Below are positions 1-5,289 of a stretch of 8,501 bases of DNA, piece by piece (position 1 is the stretch's first letter; the number at the start of each line of letters is the position of its first letter). The notes under the pieces were generated by a model, which saw nothing but the letters and a program-made list of their open reading frames with translations, searched no databases and was not told the origin of the DNA. Both the position numbers and the translations under genes were made by a program. The stretch comes from Fimbriimonadaceae bacterium (GTDB taxonomy: Bacteria > Armatimonadota > Fimbriimonadia > Fimbriimonadales > Fimbriimonadaceae): assembly GCA_019694835.1 (NCBI GenBank), contig JAIBBE010000046.1:1-8501 (forward strand), in the 5' to 3' direction.

Positions 1-239
1 CGTTCGGCGCAGCAGTTGATGGCGCAGCCGATCACCTGTTCAAGGTTACGAACCCGCGCCGCGTCATGGCGTTCATCTACAACAACACCGAGCTTCGAGT
101 GAAGAACGTTACTTCACCGTCGAGCGGCGGAATTGGAACGACCGTCTACACGCTGGACCCCGAGTTCGCAGCTACGAGCACACCGGGCGGCCCAGTCTGG
201 CCCGCACCGTTTGATGCCTTCGCGCCGCTACCGCGGTAA
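1..239 (+). CDS. C-terminal part of an unrecognised protein, paralogous to the gene at 8139-8501
   Basis: An open frame enters from the left edge (first full codon at position 3) and ends at TAA 237-239, giving 78 residues. I do not recognise the family. Visible blocks are NPRRVMAFIYNNTELRVKN, TSPSSGGIG, TLDPEF and a proline-rich end PAPFDAFAPLPR. The same blocks occur in the same order in the minus-strand gene at 8139-8501: NPRRAM, TELRVKN, TSPNSGGIG, TLDP, PAPFDAFPPLPR. The two are therefore paralogues sharing at least this C-terminal domain. That conservation, the clean stop and the terminator just downstream make it a real gene. No membrane segment or catalytic motif is visible in this fragment. 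The function is unknown and the start lies outside the window. Confidence 0.8.
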   Translation, partial: FGAAVDGAADHLFKVTNPRRVMAFIYNNTELRVKNVTSPSSGGIGTTVYTLDPEFAATSTPGGPVWPAPFDAFAPLPR

Positions 240-258
240 CGAAGTCCTCAAGTAGGAG

Positions 259-282
259 CCCCGACCCCGAAAGGGGTTGGGG
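259..282 (+). terminator. First of two tandem GAAA-loop hairpins after the left-edge gene
   Basis: A 10-bp stem pairs 259-268 (CCCCGACCCC) with 273-282 (GGGGTTGGGG), including one G-T wobble, and is closed by a GAAA tetraloop at 269-272. It starts 20 bases after the stop codon at 237-239. Only a short TTT follows, so on its own it is a weaker terminator than the next hairpin. It probably acts as the first part of a double terminator or protects the 3' end of the message; that role is inferred. Confidence 0.55.
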
Positions 283-288
283 TTTCGG

Positions 289-323
289 GACCCCTATCGA
301 AAGATAGGGGTCTCTTTCTTTCT
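289..323 (+). terminator. Rho-independent terminator of the left-edge gene
   Basis: A perfect 10-bp stem pairs 289-298 (GACCCCTATC) with 303-312 (GATAGGGGTC), again with a GAAA loop at 299-302. A pyrimidine tract rich in T follows immediately (311-323). This is a textbook intrinsic terminator reading on the plus strand. It separates the left-edge gene from the MATE/aromatic operon. The reverse orientation has no T tract, so it does not look bidirectional. Confidence 0.85.
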
Positions 324-401
324 CCGCCGCAGTAAGATCGAGATGGATTTTGCTGATTCGTTCCTCGAAAGTTGCGTAGTCAAAGAAGCTCCCCTTTTCC
401 C

Positions 402-1805
402 ATGGCAGCCATCGCTGAATCCTCGCCCGCACCCGGGCATATGGCAGAGAATGCCGCCCGAGTCGTGTGGGCTCTGGCGTGGCCCGCGGTTGCCCTGAAT
501 TCGCTCCAGGTCATCAACACCCTGCTCGATCGCGGCTTCATCGGCCACTTGCAGGCCGCTGCGCTCACCGCTCACGGCGCATCGACGAACGTGATGTTCC
601 TCATGTTCAGCCTCGCGATGGCGCTAGGGACGAGCGCGACTGCTATCGTCAGTCGAGCCTTTGGAGCTGAAAACCACCCAGAGGTTCGACAGGCGAGCAA
701 ACAGTCGCTGGGCCTGGCCCTCATCGGTGGCTTCCTGTTGGCGGCTCTCTGTTTCGGCATCGCGCCTCTCTTTGCCAGCGCGCTTCTGCCCGCAAAGGAC
801 ACCGCCGCCCAATCCGAAATGGTCGGCTTCATTCGTGCTTACTGCTTGGGGCTACCGGCGATCTACTTGATCCAAGTCCTAGCTGGCTCGCTCCGAGGAG
901 TCGGCGATACGCGCAGCCCCATGATGATTTCCGGATTCCAAATTGGACTCCATATCATCCTGAACTACCTGCTCATTTTTCCTCCCCATGAATTCTTGGG
1001 CCTCAAACTCCCAGGAGCCGGATGGGGGTTGGTGGGTGCCGCGTCTGCCCTTAGTCTAAGCGCCTGGGTCAGCGCCATTGCCTACGTGCTCTATGCCTCA
1101 CGAACGCCGCTGGGCGAGCAGTGGCGGATCAGGCTGCCAAGGTTGGACTGGGTGAACCGTATTCTCAAGATCGCGATCCCCGCGGCGGTCATGTCGGTCC
1201 TCCGGGTTGGTTCGTTGGCGGCCTTTACGCTGGTGTTGGCAAGCCTTCCCGGTGATCAAGGCTCGATTGCCATTGCCGCGATGGGTACTGGGTTCGCGAT
1301 CGAATCGGTGATGTTCATGCCTGCGTTCGGGCTCTCGATGGCAGCCGCATCGCTCGTGGGCCAAAGCCTGGGCATGAAGCGGCCGGACCGTGCCGAACGA
1401 CTCGCCTGGACAGCCGGGAACTACGGCGCGGTCGTAACCGCAGCGCTCGCAATTCCGGTCTTCATTGCAGCACCGGCAATCGCAAACCTCCTTCTCGGGA
1501 GCAAAGTGGCCATCGCCTCGGAAGCAGCAAACCTAATCCGGGTTCTCTGCGCCACCGAGATCCTCTTCTGCTACGCCATGACGATGGTAGGGGCGATGCA
1601 GGGGGCGGGCGATACCGTGCGCCCAATGTGGCTCACGATCATCTGCATGTGGGGTCTGCGGGTTCCTTTGGCCTGGATGCTCGCCCTACCCCTCGCGATG
1701 GGTTCGATGGGGGCCTGGATCGCCATGAGCTTTACGCAAGCCGTTCAGGGGCTGCTGTCGATCTGGATGTTCAAGCAAGGCAAATGGAAAGACAAGAAGG
1801 TCTAG
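402..1805 (+). CDS. MATE-family multidrug/metabolite exporter
   Basis: An inner-membrane antiporter of the MATE (NorM/DinF) family of about 467 residues. Members extrude organic cations or metabolites in exchange for Na+ or H+. The two homologous six-helix halves are visible through their repeated signature: GSLRGVGDTRSPM (about residues 162-174) and GAMQGAGDTVRPMW (about 397-410). Other family features are DRGFIGHLQAAAL in the first helix region and the pair ALGTSATAIVSRAFGA / AAASLVGQSLGM. The protein is hydrophobic throughout, consistent with 12 helices, and ends in a Lys-rich cytoplasmic tail. The start is uncertain. ATG 402 is chosen; TTG 372 and ATG 441 are in frame, and none has a good Shine-Dalgarno. 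The 3' end overlaps tyrA by 22 bp, so the pump is probably co-transcribed with aromatic biosynthesis genes. Its substrate cannot be read from the sequence. Confidence 0.92.
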   Translation: MAAIAESSPAPGHMAENAARVVWALAWPAVALNSLQVINTLLDRGFIGHLQAAALTAHGASTNVMFLMFSLAMALGTSATAIVSRAFGAENHPEVRQASKQSLGLALIGGFLLAALCFGIAPLFASALLPAKDTAAQSEMVGFIRAYCLGLPAIYLIQVLAGSLRGVGDTRSPMMISGFQIGLHIILNYLLIFPPHEFLGLKLPGAGWGLVGAASALSLSAWVSAIAYVLYASRTPLGEQWRIRLPRLDWVNRILKIAIPAAVMSVLRVGSLAAFTLVLASLPGDQGSIAIAAMGTGFAIESVMFMPAFGLSMAAASLVGQSLGMKRPDRAERLAWTAGNYGAVVTAALAIPVFIAAPAIANLLLGSKVAIASEAANLIRVLCATEILFCYAMTMVGAMQGAGDTVRPMWLTIICMWGLRVPLAWMLALPLAMGSMGAWIAMSFTQAVQGLLSIWMFKQGKWKDKKV

Positions 1806-2602
1806 TCGCCGTCGTTGGGCTTGGCCAAATTGGCGGCTCCATCGCGCGCCGTCTCTCCGCAGTCGGCCACGAAGTCATCGGAGTTGATCCAAATGCCCAG
1901 GTACTTGCCCAGGCTCAAGAAGTCGGAGCCATCAAGGTCGGATTTGGCCACGTCGAACAGATACGATCGTCGGTCGAAGCGATCTTCTTGGCCAGTTGGC
2001 CGAATTCAATTCTGGACCTCCTTGCTCACCCGGCCCGGCTCCCAACGACGAAGCTGATCACGGACTGCGCGAGTATCAAGGCTCCCTGCGAAGCCGCCTG
2101 CGATCCTGGCATCAGCGCCTTCTACGTTGGGGGCCATCCGATGGCCGGGAACGAAGGCGTTGGTTTCGCGTCATCGCGTCCCGATCTCTTCCAGGGACGT
2201 GCTTGGGCGCTCTGTCCACTCACGACCTCGCCTTCGGAGGCCGTCGACCTTGCGGTCCACTACGTCGAGGCCCTCGGTGCCAAGCCCGTGGTGATGTCGT
2301 CTGAGGCCCATGATCGAGAGGTAGCCCTGCTAAGCCATCTCCCCAATCTGCTTGCGAATCTGCTCGCCATCCTCGGCGAGGACATCGAGCACCCCGAACT
2401 CGCGGCTGGCACGTGGAACGGGGTGACGCGTGTTGCAGGCTCGATTCCCGACCTTTGGACCGAGATATTGCGGCAAAACCAAGAGAACCTGGGGATGAGA
2501 ATCGACGACCTCATCGCGCTTCTCCAACAAGCCCGGAGCAAGAGTGAATTCGAATCGCTCTGGCAGAGAGCGGCGGAAATCAAGAACAATCAGCGCTGGT
2601 GA
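1784..2602 (+). CDS. tyrA: Prephenate dehydrogenase (monofunctional TyrA)
   Basis: Catalyses the NAD(P)-dependent oxidative decarboxylation of prephenate to 4-hydroxyphenylpyruvate in tyrosine synthesis (or of arogenate, if the enzyme prefers that substrate), in the cytoplasm. The protein has 272 residues. The Rossmann motif GLGQIGGS is at residues 12-19, and Asp35 (VIGVDP) at the end of the second strand favours NAD over NADP. DCASIK at 94-99, GGHPMAGNEG at 116-125, HDREVALLSHLPNLLA at 176-191 and TRVAGSIPDLW at 215-225 match the family's catalytic and substrate-binding blocks. No chorismate mutase or ACT domain is present, so tyrosine feedback through ACT is absent. ATG 1784 is chosen because the Rossmann fold begins right after it and AAGG lies a few bases upstream. 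The frame is open back to 1628, but that stretch only shadows the MATE gene. The gene overlaps the MATE gene by 22 bp and aroA by 4 bp. Confidence 0.93.
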   Translation: MERQEGLVAVVGLGQIGGSIARRLSAVGHEVIGVDPNAQVLAQAQEVGAIKVGFGHVEQIRSSVEAIFLASWPNSILDLLAHPARLPTTKLITDCASIKAPCEAACDPGISAFYVGGHPMAGNEGVGFASSRPDLFQGRAWALCPLTTSPSEAVDLAVHYVEALGAKPVVMSSEAHDREVALLSHLPNLLANLLAILGEDIEHPELAAGTWNGVTRVAGSIPDLWTEILRQNQENLGMRIDDLIALLQQARSKSEFESLWQRAAEIKNNQRW

Positions 2603-3888
2603 GCACGCTAACCATCCACCCGGTCGAGTCGCTTCGCGGCGAGATTCGACCACCGTCGGACAAGTCTCTGACCCACCGTTCCTACATGCTCGCTGCAATC
2701 GCTCAGGGCAAATCCGTCGTTCGAAATCCCCTTCGCGGAGAGGACTGTGAAGCGACCCTCGATTGCCTCATTCAGATGGGGCTAGGAGCAAATTGGATCA
2801 GCAGGGAAGAGGTGAGCCTTACGCCTGCCGAGGAATGGTCGCAACCGATTCACGACCTTGATTGCGGCAACAGCGGGACAACCATGCGGCTGCTCAGCGG
2901 ACTGATCGCCTCGCGGCCGCTTGACGTGAAGCTCACCGGAGACGCCTCGCTGAGCCGCCGACCCATGAAGCGAGTCGCTGAGCCATTGCGGCTCATGGGC
3001 GCGACCGTTGAGGGCGACACGCCGCCGCTCCACATCATGGGTACGCAGCTGAAGGGGATTGACTACCGAACTCCCGTCCCGAGTGCCCAGATCAAGTCTT
3101 GCGTGCTCCTGGCCGGTTTGAGGGCGGAAGGCGAGACGGCCGTCACCGAGACTGAACTCAGCCGCGACCACACCGAGCGGATGCTACGGGCGTGCGGCGT
3201 ACGGGTGGATACCTCGATGACCGAGCATGGATGGCGGGCTGCGCTGCAGGGGGGCCAAGTGCTCAGTCCGCTCCAGATGTCAGTCCCAGGAGATATCTCG
3301 TCGGCTGCGTTTATGATGATCGCGGCGGCCCTGGTGCCCGGTTCGGAAGCGTTCCTCCGCCAAGTGGGAGTCAACCCAAGTCGAACGGGAATTCTCGATG
3401 TCCTCGATGAGTGTGGAGTTCGGTACGAGCGGCAGAACGAGGTTGAGGAAACTGGCGAGCCGTCCTGCGACCTCGTGGTCTGGAATACGCCAGACCTGAG
3501 TCCGTTCAAGGTCGCCGGACCTCTCGTCCCGCGCCTCATCGATGAAATCCCGGTACTTGCCGTCCTGGCAACCCAATGTCACGGCGTCAGTCAAATCCGC
3601 GACGCTGCTGAACTTCGAGTTAAGGAGAGCGACCGTATCGAACGCGTCGCTTCCGGATTGAGGCAGATGGGCGCGCAGGTCGAAACCTTTGATGATGGGA
3701 TGGCGATTTCAGGGCCGTGCCGGCTCAGCGGCGCCTGCATCGATGCCGAAGGCGATCATCGTCTCGCGATGGCCTTCGCCGTTGCTGGCCTCATTTCGAA
3801 CGGTCCCGTCGTGATCGACGGAGCTGAGGCCATCCAAACGAGCTATCCTGCCTTCGAATCCGACCTAATGCGTCTCGCCCCCACCTAA
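2599..3888 (+). CDS. aroA: 3-phosphoshikimate 1-carboxyvinyltransferase (EPSP synthase)
   Basis: Transfers the enolpyruvyl group of PEP to shikimate-3-phosphate, the sixth step of the shikimate pathway. The length of 429 residues is normal for the family. Visible motifs: PPSDKSLTHR with Lys22; GNSGTTMR (90-97) in the PEP/glyphosate site; GDASLSRRPMKRV (115-126); SAQIKS (152-157); VPGDISSAAF; NPSRTG; LIDEIPVLA with catalytic Asp315; ELRVKESDRIE with Glu343; GDHRLAMAF with Asp386 and Arg388. RPMKRV, SAQIKS and GDISSAAF resemble the Gram-positive/class II type more than the E. coli type. The site Gly93 is retained, but Leu98 stands where E. coli has Pro101. The start is GTG 2599, in a GTGA overlap with the tyrA stop, implying translational coupling. 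Confidence 0.95.
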   Translation: MSTLTIHPVESLRGEIRPPSDKSLTHRSYMLAAIAQGKSVVRNPLRGEDCEATLDCLIQMGLGANWISREEVSLTPAEEWSQPIHDLDCGNSGTTMRLLSGLIASRPLDVKLTGDASLSRRPMKRVAEPLRLMGATVEGDTPPLHIMGTQLKGIDYRTPVPSAQIKSCVLLAGLRAEGETAVTETELSRDHTERMLRACGVRVDTSMTEHGWRAALQGGQVLSPLQMSVPGDISSAAFMMIAAALVPGSEAFLRQVGVNPSRTGILDVLDECGVRYERQNEVEETGEPSCDLVVWNTPDLSPFKVAGPLVPRLIDEIPVLAVLATQCHGVSQIRDAAELRVKESDRIERVASGLRQMGAQVETFDDGMAISGPCRLSGACIDAEGDHRLAMAFAVAGLISNGPVVIDGAEAIQTSYPAFESDLMRLAPT

Positions 3889-3894
3889 CGAGCC

Positions 3895-4344
3895 ATGATT
3901 TTTCGATCTAATGAGCCCTACGAGTCCAGCCGAATCCATGCGGCTGCTGTCTATTGCTCGGACGGCCGACTTGGGAATCACTTCGATGATTTCATTCAGC
4001 AGTGCCTCGGCTTGCCTCGATATGACCGCGTCGCCTTGCCGGGTGGACCAGCCTCACTGCTCACCTACCCGCAGGTTCGATTGGAACGACAAGGGATCTT
4101 GGAAGAGTTGGCCTTCTTGGCCGAGGCCCATGGACTCACCCGAATCGTGCTTATTGCGCACTCGGGATGCGCCTTCTACCGGGCGCGACTCGGCTTGACC
4201 GAGCCCGGGATGGAGTTCGTTCAGCGCACTGACATTGGACGTGCGGTCGCCTTAGTCCATGCTACGACCGGCGTTCAGCAGATTGAGGCCTACTTTGCCC
4301 GCAGTGAGCCAGACGCCGTCACCTTTGAGCGTATCCCGGTATAG
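3895..4344 (+). CDS. Compact beta-carbonic-anhydrase-like protein
   Basis: A 149-residue soluble protein related to beta-carbonic anhydrases, zinc enzymes interconverting CO2 and bicarbonate. The zinc/catalytic pattern is present: CSDGR (Cys21, Asp23, Arg25) matches the C-x-D-x-R motif, and HSGC (His89, Cys92) matches H-x-x-C. It is shorter than typical beta-carbonic anhydrases (about 170-220 residues). It lacks the usual N-terminal helical arm and has LPGGPASLL where classical enzymes carry an arginine-asparagine-glycine stretch. Activity is therefore plausible but not assured; a zinc-binding or regulatory protein of the same fold is the alternative. It starts at ATG 3895, 6 bp after the aroA stop, without a strong ribosome site, so it probably depends on upstream translation. 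It is the last gene of the operon. Only 4 bp separate its stop from the convergent LamG gene, and no terminator is visible there. Confidence 0.75.
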   Translation: MIFRSNEPYESSRIHAAAVYCSDGRLGNHFDDFIQQCLGLPRYDRVALPGGPASLLTYPQVRLERQGILEELAFLAEAHGLTRIVLIAHSGCAFYRARLGLTEPGMEFVQRTDIGRAVALVHATTGVQQIEAYFARSEPDAVTFERIPV

Positions 4345-4348
4345 CAGC

Positions 4349-5047
4349 CTACTTGGGTGGGTCGACTTGGCCACCGAGGCCAATGTCGACCGGCGTGAAG
4401 ATGCCTCGGTAGACCCGCAGGTCTGCGATACGGCCATTGAAAGGCTGATTGTGAACGCCTTTCTCGTTTTGGACGTTGCCGACCGAAACTCCCGGGGCCT
4501 GGCCCTGATCGAGGTTGGCAAAAGGCCGAATCGAGGTCGTGGTGAACGCCATGAGGGTGCCATCGACATAAAGTTGGAGGCGACCGGTGGCGGTGTCGAA
4601 GTTGCCCAAGACGTGATGCCACGAGTTCAAGGGAATCTCGGCGGTGGTATGAATCCCTCGATCCTCGTCGTTCTGCACGCTGAAGTTGACGGTTCCATTT
4701 CCGTGGATGACGAGGGTAAACGGGTCGTGCCCACATCGGTCATCGCCACGGAAGAGGATCTGCGCGCCGGGACCATCGGTAACGTACTGCCGCAAGTTGA
4801 GCCAGGTGGAGACCGTAAAGGACTCGGTTAGGCGCAAAGCGGGGACATCGCCGAGCAGGATGCCCGATCGTGGTCCGGAGAAGTCGAAGGCCGCCCCATC
4901 ACGGGTTTTGATGACGGTGGTCCCGGGCGAGAAGATCGGTTTCACGACCACACCCTCAATCGTGATTCGTCCATCACTTCGTAGCCAAAGCACCGGCTCT
5001 GGCAACTGGGCCATCCCGGCAAACGCGATCAAGGGCAATAGGTTCAT
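4349..5047 (-). CDS. Secreted LamG/concanavalin A-like domain protein
   Basis: A 232-residue protein with a short N-terminal hydrophobic stretch (MNLLPLIAFAGMA, then QLPEP). It looks like a signal peptide cut near residues 13-14, though its positive charge is weak. The remainder is one LamG/concanavalin A-type beta-sandwich. LTESFTVSTWLNLRQY (about 73-88), NSWHHVLGNFDTATGRLQLYVDGTL (141-165; W-H-H and YVDG are family hallmarks) and FNGRIADLRVYRGIF (203-217) occur in the expected order. Such domains bind carbohydrates or extracellular ligands; no catalytic domain accompanies it. ATG 5047 is chosen because the signal peptide starts there and GGAGGAG lies just upstream. The frame is open to 5224, but that extension runs through the palindromic repeat. 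The gene is transcribed convergently to the aromatic operon and appears monocistronic. Ligand and role are unknown. Confidence 0.8.
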   Translation of the reverse strand: MNLLPLIAFAGMAQLPEPVLWLRSDGRITIEGVVVKPIFSPGTTVIKTRDGAAFDFSGPRSGILLGDVPALRLTESFTVSTWLNLRQYVTDGPGAQILFRGDDRCGHDPFTLVIHGNGTVNFSVQNDEDRGIHTTAEIPLNSWHHVLGNFDTATGRLQLYVDGTLMAFTTTSIRPFANLDQGQAPGVSVGNVQNEKGVHNQPFNGRIADLRVYRGIFTPVDIGLGGQVDPPK

Positions 5048-5058
5048 CTCACTCCTCC
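5048..5058 (-). promoter_or_regulatory. Ribosome binding site of the LamG gene
   Basis: On the minus strand GGAGGAG (complement of 5052-5058) precedes ATG 5047, with a 6-base gap from the GGAGG core. It fixes the start at 5047 rather than at ATG 5224 inside the repeat element. Confidence 0.8.
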
Positions 5059-5095
5059 GGTAGTCAGACGGCTCAATAGACTCGGTGGTTACTCT

Positions 5096-5289
5096 CCCCC
5101 GTGGCGCGGCCGTCCCGCCCGCGCTGAACAAGAATACCAAGGTTGCATCGGCTTCTCGGGATGCCCCAGCGTACCTGATAGGGTTCGACGGACTCGAGCC
5201 GGCGGGACCACTAGCATCCCCCAACTTGGAACTTGTTCACCTCCTTCGAGGCTTCCCCAGCGCGGCCGTGACGGCCGCGCCACAGGGGG
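5096..5289. repeat. Nested imperfect inverted repeat between the LamG gene and thrS
   Basis: This 240-bp gap between genes is mostly one large palindromic structure. Outer arms: CCCCC 5096-5100 with GGGGG 5285-5289. Next, a 26-base block at 5101-5126 (starting GTGGCGCGGCCGTC) recurs inverted at 5258-5283 with 24 of 26 matches. Further in, GAACAAG 5126-5132 pairs with CTTGTTC 5232-5238, CCAAGGTTG 5137-5145 faces CAACTTGG 5222-5229, and GGGATGC 5158-5164 pairs with GCATCCC 5214-5220. The apex GGTTCGA 5182-5188 pairs with TCGAGCC 5194-5200. The right arm has about 20 extra bases, including a perfect Shine-Dalgarno-like AAGGAGGTGA on the minus strand. It may be a non-autonomous mobile element or a structured RNA. 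A 42-codon frame inside it (5217-5089, minus) has no convincing support. Confidence 0.7.
5258..5283 (-). terminator. GC-rich hairpin directly after thrS
   Basis: The 9-bp arm GCGCGGCCG (5260-5268) pairs perfectly with 5272-5280 around a TGA loop, and flanking CCCC/GGGG can extend it. On the minus strand it begins about 6 bases after the thrS stop. No T tract follows, so it is not a canonical intrinsic terminator. It may still stop or stabilise the thrS transcript. The same block is repeated inverted at 5101-5126, so it may belong primarily to the repeat element. Confidence 0.4.

Noticed and set aside
1628..1783. Upstream extension of the tyrA frame
   Set aside because: It lies wholly inside the MATE coding region. 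The Rossmann fold begins right after ATG 1784, which has a plausible AAGG site.
5182..5200. A GGTTCGA stem-loop resembling a tRNA T-arm
   Set aside because: No acceptor, D or anticodon arms accompany it. It is the apex of the larger palindrome.
5089..5217. A 42-codon minus-strand frame in the nested palindrome
   Set aside because: Its Arg/Pro/Gly-rich translation follows from the repeat sequence, and the Shine-Dalgarno is too far from its ATG.
5048..5224. N-terminal extension of the LamG protein to ATG 5224
   Set aside because: It runs through the palindromic element. The strong ribosome site and the signal peptide both point to ATG 5047.
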